Assembly: GCA_964652075.1 (NCBI GenBank)
Contig: CAZYZQ010000064.1
Coordinates: forward strand, 1 to 12,906
DNA: 12,906 nt
Source of the DNA: CAZYZQ01 sp964652075
GTDB lineage: Bacteria > Bacillota > Clostridia > Oscillospirales > Oscillospiraceae
Direction: 5' to 3'
Numbering within the stretch: the stretch's first letter is position 1; each line of letters begins with the position of its first letter. The notes beneath the pieces were generated by a model, which saw only the letters and a program-made list of their open reading frames with translations, did not search any database and was not told where the DNA came from. Below are positions 7,468-12,504 of the stretch, in pieces. A program made the position numbers and the translations under genes.

Positions 7468-7498
7468 GTTTCCTGATTAAATTCTTTAATCAGGAAAC
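7468..7498. repeat. Perfect 14-bp hairpin after the ROK gene
   Basis: GTTTCCTGATTAAA (7468-7481) and its exact complement (7485-7498) around a three-base loop TTC, five bases after the ROK stop codon. No T tract follows (CCGCGTGCTG comes next), so it is not a standard terminator. It is followed by a second small hairpin (GCGTG 7501-7505 with CACGC 7511-7515) and the branched element at 7532-7585. It may be the left part of one repeat unit. Confidence 0.7.
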
Positions 7499-7531
7499 CC
7501 GCGTGCTGCGCACGCTGCGACGTCCTATGCA

Positions 7532-7585
7532 GAACTTGACGGGCTTCGCCCTATCAAAACCTTTTTAAAGGTTTTGATCAAGTTC
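7532..7585. repeat. Branched inverted-repeat element (possible three-way junction)
   Basis: Outer stem GAACTTGA (7532-7539) with TCAAGTTC (7578-7585), enclosing two hairpins: GGGC-TTC-GCCC (7541-7551) and TCAAAACCTT (7554-7563) with AAGGTTTTGA (7568-7577). All stems are perfect. There is no coding frame and no obvious promoter inside. Could be a dispersed intergenic repeat (REP- or MITE-like) or a structured RNA; the sequence alone does not decide. The bases 7586-7621 after it show nothing further. Confidence 0.55.
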
Positions 7586-7621
7586 CAGTATGATCCCGCT
7601 TCCGTGCCATTGTATATAAGG

Positions 7622-7656
7622 AAACTGCCGCAGGCACCCCCTGCGGCAGTTTTTTT
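7622..7656. terminator. Terminator between ROK gene/repeat region and the minus-strand cluster
   Basis: Perfect 13-bp stem (7622-7634 with 7640-7652), loop CACCC. On the plus strand it runs into seven T (7650-7656), a classic terminator for the ROK transcript. On the minus strand it begins right after the last gene of the sigma cluster but its tail is only TTTCCTTATA, so it is weaker there. Confidence 0.85.
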
Positions 7657-7928
7657 CAGATCAGTGCGCGATAGGCTTCCAGATCCGTCGTGCGGATCTC
7701 CACGGTGTAGCGCCAGACCGGTGTCTCCATCTTGCTGACGTACATGGTGCCGGGCTGCATCAGCCCGACTCGCGTTTCGGCGTATTTCCCGACGCCGCCG
7801 GAACCGGCCGGGTTTTTGGTGTTCACGCCCTTTGCGCGGTATTTCAGCTTTGCGTTATCCAGCAGGGTCTTTAAGTCCTGATACCGGTTTTCATCCCGGC
7901 CCTCGTAGATCGTAATCCAGTTTGCCAT
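7656..7928 (-). CDS. Small protein of unknown function, last gene of the sigma-factor cluster
   Basis: 90 residues, starts MANWITIYEGRDENRYQDLK, no signal peptide or membrane segment. The pattern (strand, helix LKTLLDNAKLKYRAKG, glycine-rich loop, strand WRYTVEIR, TTDLEAYRAL) suggests a small alpha/beta fold of the DUF2007 kind, which is an impression and not a firm match. Similar words (LxxALEEAGYNARGVKNP, then a late beta strand) occur in the outer domain of the protein encoded just upstream. ATG start chosen at 7928 because GGAGGGA lies just before it and because it begins two bases after the upstream stop codon, implying translational coupling; a longer frame back to 7970 would run into the upstream gene. 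I see no function. Confidence 0.75.
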   Translation of the reverse strand: MANWITIYEGRDENRYQDLKTLLDNAKLKYRAKGVNTKNPAGSGGVGKYAETRVGLMQPGTMYVSKMETPVWRYTVEIRTTDLEAYRALI

Positions 7929-7930
7929 AC

Positions 7931-8670
7931 TTATCCCTCCTCCGGCTCGCAGAACGGCGAGCCAAAGCATTCTGTCAGTTTTTCACGTACCGCCGGGTCC
8001 CGGCAGTCGGTCCGGAACATCACATCGCCGTCCCGGAACCAAGTTGCGCCACGCCTGCACCGCGCCGGGCCGTTCTCCTCAATTTCGGCCTGTATGGCGT
8101 CCGCCTGCTCCTTCGCCGTCTCCAGCGCCGGGTCATAGATGTAGAGCGTCAGCAGATGCACGCCCTCCTCGCATGCCTCCGGCGCGCGGTTCGGCAGCCG
8201 CCCTTCGCTGAAAATGACGTGGCAGACGATATCCTGATTTTGCGGATTCTTCACGCCGCGGGCATTGTAGCCTGCCTCCTCGAGCGCCTGCACCAGCTGC
8301 GCCTGCGCTCGCCGTGCCCCCTCCATGTGCGGGAGCGACGCCTCCCTGCCAAAAATCGGCTCGATTGTGCGCAGGAACAGCAGCACGGAGCAGACGACGA
8401 CCAGAATGATGATTCCGTTCACCGTCCAGCGGTGGCGCTGCTCCCGCCGGTGCATCCGCCGGGTGGCAAGGCTGGCGCGGCCATCCAGCGGGATCTCCCG
8501 CACTACCGCGTGGAGCGTACGCAGTAGGATCTCCGGATCATCGCCGTCCGGCAGCGAATCCGTCCGGCGGTATGTCTCCGTCACCGCCCAGCTGGCCAGC
8601 TTGGGGTTCTTCAGCGTCGTATTGTCGTATTTGCATAGCGCCACAGGCGCTTTTCCATTGTCCGGTTCAT
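7931..8670 (-). pseudogene. Single-pass membrane protein, frameshifted by an 8-bp tandem duplication
   Basis: Read from ATG at 8670 it gives MNRTMEKRLWRYANTT, then leaves frame and stops; the rest (LKNPKLASWAVTETYRR onward) is open in the next frame to the stop at 7931. Removing one of two copies of an 8-bp repeat (8616-8631) restores a continuous 243-residue protein. That protein has a cytosolic part (to about 80) rich in Arg at its end, one membrane segment (about 83-99), and an outer domain with ALEEAGYNARGVKNP and a final Cys-containing WFRDGDVMFRTDC region. The N-terminal half is clearly paralogous to the gene upstream (8677-9042). The start lies six bases after the upstream stop, but no strong ribosome site is seen; ATG at 8658 (MEKRLW) is the alternative. 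Function unknown. The frameshift may be real or an assembly error. Confidence 0.8.
8616..8631. repeat. 8-bp tandem duplication causing a frameshift
   Basis: GTCGTATT occurs twice in direct contact (8616-8623 and 8624-8631). On the minus strand this is AATACGAC twice. With a single copy the codons read R-Y-A-N-T-T-L-K-N, matching the R-Y-A-N-A-T-L-K-D of the upstream paralogue, so the second copy is the inserted one. Confidence 0.92.
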
Positions 8671-8676
8671 GGCGCT

Positions 8677-9042
8677 CTACCCGTGCGGCAGCAACGCGCT
8701 GACAGCCGCCGCGCGCCCGCCGTCGCCGTAGGGGCTGGTCGCCAGAAAATGGACAAGGCTGATGAAGAGCACCAGCGCCACAACCAGAATCACAAGGGCA
8801 AAGATCCAGGTGTTCCGGCTTGTCGTGCGGCGTTCCACCTCGGAGCGCCGGATCAGGCGGTCTGCTATATCGTCGGTGTGCGGAAGCTCCTGCACGACCT
8901 GCCGCAAAATCGCAAGCAGCGCCTCCGGATTCTCGCCGCACTTCTGAAGCTCCGCCCGGCGGTACGTCTCCGCAACCGCCCAGGACGCGCGCGTACTGTC
9001 TTTTAATGTGGCGTTCGCATAGCGCCACAGCTGCTTCTCCAT
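8677..9042 (-). CDS. Small single-pass membrane protein, paralogue of the next gene
   Basis: 121 residues from ATG at 9042 (MEKQLWRYAN). A cytosolic helical region carries LKDSTRASWAVAETYRR and PEALLAILRQVVQELP, then an Arg-rich stretch (RLIRRSEVERR), one membrane helix (about residues 78-100, WIFALVILVVALVLFISLV), and a short tail. The basic residues before the helix predict N-inside. It shares the LWRYAN..LK..ASWAV.ETYRR pattern with the downstream 7931-8670 gene, so the two are tandem paralogues, this one without the outer domain. Start: the GAGGGGAG at 9054-9061 is about 11 bases before ATG 9042; an in-frame GTG at 9054 would overlap that ribosome site and is less likely. It lies 17 bases after the previous gene. 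Function unknown; a partner or regulator of the sigma factor is possible by position only. Confidence 0.78.
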   Translation of the reverse strand: MEKQLWRYANATLKDSTRASWAVAETYRRAELQKCGENPEALLAILRQVVQELPHTDDIADRLIRRSEVERRTTSRNTWIFALVILVVALVLFISLVHFLATSPYGDGGRAAAVSALLPHG

Positions 9043-9059
9043 GGTCTTTTTCACTCCCC

Positions 9060-9526
9060 TCAGAAGCGGCGGATCACCAGATCCGCGCCGGTACAGGATG
9101 CAAGCAGGCCGCCGAGCAGCATGAACAGGAAGCTCACGCCGATGCCGACCGCCAGAATCGTCAGAAGAATGCGCATCGTGCCCTTGCCGCGCAACAGCTT
9201 CGTAAACGGATCGAGCCGGATCATCCGCAGCCCGTGCCGCTGGGGATCCGGGTTGGGCTCCTCAAAATAGGCCCGCTCTTTTTCATAGTAAAACGGCGGG
9301 TCGTCCTCCTGCGCGGGCATCGGTTCGTCAGGGGGCGGCGCGGGTAGTGGCATGGGGGCAGGCTTTCGGGGTCCGTCGGGGCAGGCGTCGGCGGGGCAGA
9401 CAGCTCCCGCTGCTCCAGAATCTCCAGAACGCGCAGCACTGCCTCCGTGTCGCTCTGCTCATTCATGACATCGCGCCGCAGGAACTCCAGAAGCTGCTCG
9501 TTGGACCAGTTCGAGAAATCACGCAT
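9060..9526 (-). pseudogene. Single-pass membrane protein downstream of sigma factor, one-base frameshift
   Basis: Starts MRDFSNWSNEQLLEFLRRD in one frame and continues after a C tract in another as MPLPAPPPDEPMPAQEDD and so on to the stop at 9060. Adding one C to the five-C run (GGGGG at 9354-9358 on the plus strand) yields a continuous 155-residue protein: a short helical N-terminal domain (1-41), a Pro-rich linker (43-77), an acidic/aromatic stretch, and one membrane helix near the C-terminus (about 118-146). The ATG at 9526 has AAGGAGG eight bases upstream and overlaps the end of the sigma gene by eight bases, the coupling typical of sigma/anti-sigma pairs. Its N-terminal helices could contact the sigma factor, but no known anti-sigma motif is recognised. 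Sequencing error at the homopolymer is a serious alternative to a true pseudogene. Confidence 0.75.
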
Positions 9527-9933
9527 CCCCCTCGCCTCCTTCCAGCGCCTCCCGCAGACGGGCGCGCGCCCGCTGCAGGCGTTTCTTACAGGCTTCGGCG
9601 GAAATTCCAAGCTGCTCCGCCGCCTCCCGGACGGAATAGCCCTCGAGATAGACGGCGCTCAGCAGGCGGTAGTCCTCCTGCCGCAGCACATGCTCGCCGG
9701 TGAGCTGTACGGTTCTCTCCTCCGCCTCCACCGGCTCTGTACGCTACCATCCAGCCCGCCGGATTTTCGCTTCTGTGTACCTCGGAAGCCTTGTCACAGG
9801 CGATGCGGAACGCGTCCTGCACCGCCTCCTCCGCCAGCGCGGGGCTATGCAGGGAGGCAACGGCGTAGTAGCCCAGCTTGCGGTGCATCTGCTGGTACAG
9901 GTGCTCCACAAATTCCTTCTCATGCCGGGTCAT
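9519..9933 (-). pseudogene. ECF-like sigma-70 family RNA polymerase sigma factor, internally deleted/frameshifted
   Basis: Would direct RNA polymerase to a small set of promoters. Region 2 is seen from ATG 9933: EEFVEHLYQQMH-like start, ALAEEAVQDAFRIACDKASE and ENPAGWMVA. Region 4 is in another frame: EDYRLLSAVYLEGYSVREAAEQ, LGISAEACKKRLQRARARL, a good helix-turn-helix. The frame changes in the stretch 9735-9755, and the linker between regions 2 and 4 is nearly absent, so some tens of residues plus frame are lost compared with sigma factors of this type. Ribosome site AAGGAGGG six bases before the ATG is excellent. The gene heads the minus-strand cluster and overlaps the next gene by eight bases. 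As written it cannot make a working sigma factor; whether that is genuine decay or misassembly is open. The HAD gene lies 74 bp upstream in the same direction with no terminator seen between. Confidence 0.85.
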
Positions 9934-10007
9934 GTCCGTCCCTCCTTCCGCGAAACCATGCTTCTACTATATTATGTCAGGAGCACATCATTTGGGGACA
10001 GCTTGCA

Positions 10008-10694
10008 TCAGATATTTTCCAGCAGCGCGGGCAGCTCCTCCAATGCGCGGATCATATCGTCCGCCGGGATCTCCGGGTTTGCGGGCAGGCCGTGCGGGTT
10101 GTACCAGATTGTATGCAGCCCCGCGGCGCGCCCGCCGCGGATGTCGGAGGTCAGGCTGTCGCCGACGAGCGCGGCCGTCTCCCGGCGCACATCCGGCAGC
10201 TGCGCAAAAACCGCGTCGAAAAATGCGGGGCTGGGCTTGTCCGCGCCAATCTCTTCCGAGACGAAAATTTTATGAAAGAAGCGGCCGATGCCGGATTCCC
10301 GAATCCGGCGTGCCTGCACCCACGAGGTGCCGTTTGAAACGATGTACAGCCGGTAGCGCGGCGCCAGCTGCTCTAAAAGCGTCTCGGCGCCGGGGATATA
10401 GGCGTGGTTCCGGCTGAGCAGGTCGCGATAGACGTCGTTGACGTGCGCGCCGTCACAGGTGCGGCCCAACGCGGCAAACAGCTCCACAAAGCGGTCGCAC
10501 AAAATCTCCTGCCGTGTGGCCTCCCGCCGCTCCAACCGCCGCCACTGCGCGGCGTTGATCTCATGATACAGCTCACAGATCTCTTCCGTCGGCGCAATGG
10601 CAAACTGTTCGAGTGTCTGGCGGATTGCAATCCGCTCCCCGCCGGTGAAGTCGAGCAGCGTGTCGTCCAAATCAAAGAAGATGGCGTCCAACAT
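10008..10694 (-). CDS. HAD-superfamily hydrolase, YjjG/YfnB-type noncanonical pyrimidine nucleotidase
   Basis: Predicted cytoplasmic phosphatase that removes phosphate from nucleotides; YjjG clears unusual pyrimidine nucleotides. 228 residues, matching the usual 224-229. HAD motif I FFDLDDTLLD (Asp8 nucleophile, Asp10), a helical cap, motif II YIVSNGT (Ser120), motif III Lys153 in ADKPSPAFFD, and motif IV GDSLTSD (Asp179, Asp184). EIGADKPSPAFFD and GDSLTSDIRGG are close to the YjjG pattern, which favours this over a phosphoglycolate phosphatase. ATG start preceded by GGAGGAAGG; a good promoter lies at 10720-10748. It is divergent from the amino-acid transporter and in line with the sigma cluster. 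Substrate in this organism is inferred from the family only. Confidence 0.9.
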   Translation of the reverse strand: MLDAIFFDLDDTLLDFTGGERIAIRQTLEQFAIAPTEEICELYHEINAAQWRRLERREATRQEILCDRFVELFAALGRTCDGAHVNDVYRDLLSRNHAYIPGAETLLEQLAPRYRLYIVSNGTSWVQARRIRESGIGRFFHKIFVSEEIGADKPSPAFFDAVFAQLPDVRRETAALVGDSLTSDIRGGRAAGLHTIWYNPHGLPANPEIPADDMIRALEELPALLENI

Positions 10695-10719
10695 CTTTCC
10701 TTCCTCCCTTACTTACTCA

Positions 10720-10748
10720 AGTGTAACATGCCCCTGTCCTGCTGTCAA
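10720..10748 (-). promoter_or_regulatory. Promoter of the HAD phosphatase gene
   Basis: Minus strand: TTGACA (10748-10743), 17-bp spacer, TACACT (10725-10720) preceded by TGT. A perfect -35 with an extended -10, about 26 bases before the start codon. Confidence 0.75.
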
Positions 10749-10759
10749 GCTTCTACCTA

Positions 10760-10777
10760 TGTGCATATTTATTCATG
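10760..10777. promoter_or_regulatory. ArgR-box-like palindrome between HAD and amino-acid transporter genes
   Basis: The core TGCATATTTATTCA (10762-10775) matches the arginine repressor box TGAAT-wwww-ATTCA at all but one position. It is also the centre of a wider palindrome TGTGCAT (10760-10766) / ATGCACA (10775-10781), and TGTGCAT recurs at 10811-10817. It lies about 50 bases upstream of the transporter -35 box and 12 bases upstream of the HAD -35 box. Family knowledge: ArgR controls arginine uptake and synthesis in many Firmicutes. Binding here is inferred. Confidence 0.45.
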
Positions 10778-10824
10778 CACAAGGATAAATATGGAATAGT
10801 ATCCGGAATTTGTGCATTCTGCCG

Positions 10825-10853
10825 TTGCGTTTTCCGCCGCGTTTCTGTATAAT
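10825..10853 (+). promoter_or_regulatory. Promoter of the amino-acid ABC transporter operon
   Basis: TTGCGT (10825-10830), 17-bp spacer, TATAAT (10848-10853). The -10 is perfect. The leader to the ATG at 10903 is about 42 bases. Confidence 0.75.
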
Positions 10854-10865
10854 GCTTGTATATTC

Positions 10866-10882
10866 AGTTCCGATTTGGAACT
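10866..10882 (+). promoter_or_regulatory. Small inverted repeat in the transporter leader
   Basis: AGTTCC (10866-10871) and GGAACT (10877-10882) around GATTT, starting about six bases after the expected transcription start and ending just before the ribosome site. Could be an operator or a 5' stabilising hairpin. Confidence 0.4.
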
Positions 10883-10902
10883 ATGACAGGAGAGAAAATC
10901 AT

Positions 10903-11682
10903 ATGAAGAAAATTTGCAAGCTGCTTTCCTGCGCGCTTGTGCTGGTTCTGGCCATGAGCCTGCTGGCGGGCTGCGGGAAAAAGGGCATGACCGTAGAAAA
11001 GGGCAAGCTGCATATGTCGACCAACGCCCAGTTCCCGCCCTATGAGATGATCACGGATGACGGCTCGTTTGAGGGCATCGACGTCGAGGTTGCAGCGGCC
11101 ATCGCTGAAAAGCTGGGCCTTGAGCTGGTCGTAGATGACATGGGCTTCGACGCAGCGCTGACGGCGGCGCAGAACGGCCAGAGCGACATTGTCATGGCGG
11201 GCGTCACCGTGACCGAGGAGCGCCAGAAGGTGCTCGACTTCTCGGACTCCTACGCCACCGGCATTCAGGTCATCATTGTCAAGGAAGGCTCTGAGATCCA
11301 GAGTGTTGACGATCTGGCAAACGCCAGCATGATCGGCTGCCAGAAGGCGACCACCGGCTACATCTACTGCTCCGACACGCCGGAGAACGGCGGCTACGGT
11401 GAGGATCATGTCACCGCCTACGAGACCGGCGCGCTGGCCGTCGAGGCGCTGAAGAACGATCAGGTCGACGCGGTTGTCATCGACAACGAGCCGGCAAAGG
11501 CGTTCGTTGCAGCGAATCCCGGCCTTGTGATCCTCGACACCGAGTTCGCCGTTGAGGACTACGCCATCGGCGTAAAGAAGGGCAACACGGAGCTGCTCGA
11601 GGCCATCAACAAGGCGATGGCCGAGCTGAAAGAGGACGGTACCTTCCAGGAAATCATCGACAAATACATCCCCGCAGAATAA
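10903..11682 (+). CDS. Polar amino-acid ABC transporter substrate-binding lipoprotein
   Basis: Binds an amino acid outside the cell and delivers it to the permease encoded next. 259 residues, SBP_bac_3 family. Signal peptide KKICK plus a hydrophobic core and lipobox LAGC with Cys24, so it is a lipid-anchored protein. Family blocks: STNAQFPPYEM, GIDVEVAAAIAEKLGLELV, AGVTVTEERQKVLDFSD (the Arg of TEER normally holds the ligand carboxylate) and VDAVVIDNEPAKAF (Asp normally holds the amino group), then VEDYAIGVKKGN and DGTFQEIIDKYI. ATG start preceded by CAGGAGA. Ligand (glutamine, arginine, lysine, histidine, cystine) is not decided by these motifs; an ArgR-like box upstream slightly favours arginine or a basic amino acid. 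First gene of the operon. Confidence 0.93.
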   Translation: MKKICKLLSCALVLVLAMSLLAGCGKKGMTVEKGKLHMSTNAQFPPYEMITDDGSFEGIDVEVAAAIAEKLGLELVVDDMGFDAALTAAQNGQSDIVMAGVTVTEERQKVLDFSDSYATGIQVIIVKEGSEIQSVDDLANASMIGCQKATTGYIYCSDTPENGGYGEDHVTAYETGALAVEALKNDQVDAVVIDNEPAKAFVAANPGLVILDTEFAVEDYAIGVKKGNTELLEAINKAMAELKEDGTFQEIIDKYIPAE

Positions 11683-11690
11683 AACAGCTT

Positions 11691-11719
11691 GGGCGGCCCC
11701 GCACCGGAGCCGCCCGCTT
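11691..11719 (+). terminator. Partial terminator/processing hairpin between binding protein and permease genes
   Basis: Stem GGGCGGC (11691-11697) with GCCGCCC (11709-11715), 11-base loop, tail GCTTTT. The short T tract suggests incomplete termination, which would give more binding protein than permease, a common arrangement in such operons. Confidence 0.6.
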
Positions 11720-11751
11720 TTGTGTGAGCAAAACTGGAAAGGAGGCGTCCC

Positions 11752-12504
11752 ATGGCGGACTTTTGGAATCACGTTGTCGAAAAATTCAATCTGGCTTTTG
11801 CGGATTTTGTTGAAAAATTCAACATAGCCTTTGTGGACGGCGACCGCTGGAAGCTGTACCTGAAGGGCATGGGCTATACGCTGGAAATGACGCTGCTCGC
11901 GCTCGTCATCGGCGTCATTCTGGGCGTACTGGTCGCCGTTGTACGGACAGCACACGATCAGCAGCGGGTCGGGCGGCACAATCCGCTGCTCGGCTTTGTC
12001 AACGGGATCTGCAAGATCTACACCACCGTGATCCGCGGCACCCCGATGATGGTGCAGCTGCTGATCTGGGGCTTCGTCATTTTCCGCACGAGCCGGGAAC
12101 ATACCTTTGTCGGCATTCTCGGTCTCGGCGTCAACTCGGGCGCATATGTGGCCGAGATCGTGCGCGGCGGCCTGATGAGCGTGGACGTTGGGCAGACGGA
12201 GGCCGGGCGGTCGCTCGGGCTTGGGTACATCGACACAATGCGCTTTATTGTCATCCCGCAGGCATTCAAGAACATCCTGCCCTCGCTCGGCAACGAGCTG
12301 ATCACGCTCTTTAAGGATACGTCGCTCGTCTCGGCAATCGGCGGCACGGAGCTTGTGTACTTCGCCGAGGCCATCGGTGGAAAAACCTATCAATTCATGT
12401 TCCCGTATTTGGGAATCGCGGTCATGTATCTTGTTGTCGTCATGATTCTGACATGGCTGCAGGGCAAGCTGGAAAGGAGGCTGCGGCAGAGTGATCGACG
12501 TTAA
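11752..12504 (+). CDS. Amino-acid ABC transporter permease (HisM/GlnP family)
   Basis: Membrane channel subunit of the importer. 250 residues; hydrophobic segments at about residues 43-64 (TLEMTLLALVIGVILGVLVA), 95-108, 115-130 and near 220-240. IRGTPMMVQLLIWG and the EAA loop VGQTEAGRSLGLGYIDTMRFIVIPQAF, which contacts the ATPase, are characteristic. The N-terminal 33 residues before the first membrane segment hold an 11-residue repeat (VEKFNLAFADF, then VEKFNIAFVDG). ATG start with AAAGGAGG six bases upstream. Its last 14 bases overlap the ATPase gene. A single permease gene is present, so it probably works as a homodimer. Confidence 0.93.
   Translation: MADFWNHVVEKFNLAFADFVEKFNIAFVDGDRWKLYLKGMGYTLEMTLLALVIGVILGVLVAVVRTAHDQQRVGRHNPLLGFVNGICKIYTTVIRGTPMMVQLLIWGFVIFRTSREHTFVGILGLGVNSGAYVAEIVRGGLMSVDVGQTEAGRSLGLGYIDTMRFIVIPQAFKNILPSLGNELITLFKDTSLVSAIGGTELVYFAEAIGGKTYQFMFPYLGIAVMYLVVVMILTWLQGKLERRLRQSDRR
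11776..11841 (+). repeat. In-frame 33-bp tandem repeat at the permease N-terminus
   Basis: Two units (11776-11808 and 11809-11841) encode VEKFNLAFADF and VEKFNIAFVDG. Several codons differ at the third base (AAT/AAC, GCT/GCC, GAT/GAC), so the duplication is old or kept by selection at the protein level. Confidence 0.75.
12474..12480 (+). promoter_or_regulatory. Ribosome binding site deciding the GTG start of the ATPase
   Basis: AAGGAGG, ten bases before GTG at 12491, inside the end of the permease gene. The GTG gives MIDVNNLSKSFGDH, the usual start of this ATPase family. Confidence 0.8.

Noticed and set aside
7468..7498. 14-bp hairpin as the ROK terminator
   Set aside because: The stem is perfect but no T tract follows; the real terminator with seven T is at 7622-7656.
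7931..9028. A single 365-codon minus-strand protein covering both tandem paralogues
   Set aside because: Its first part is an out-of-frame reading of the 121-residue paralogue; the true start region (MNRTMEKRLWRYAN) is in another frame and joined by the 8-bp duplication.
9043..9054. GTG at 9054 as the start of the 121-residue membrane protein
   Set aside because: It would overlap its own GAGGGGAG ribosome site; the ATG at 9042 is better spaced and matches the MEK start of the paralogue.
9934..10007. ECF-type autoregulated promoter in front of the sigma gene
   Set aside because: The region has an AT-rich ATAATATAG stretch on the minus strand but no convincing -35 or AAC/CGT-type ECF boxes at proper spacing.
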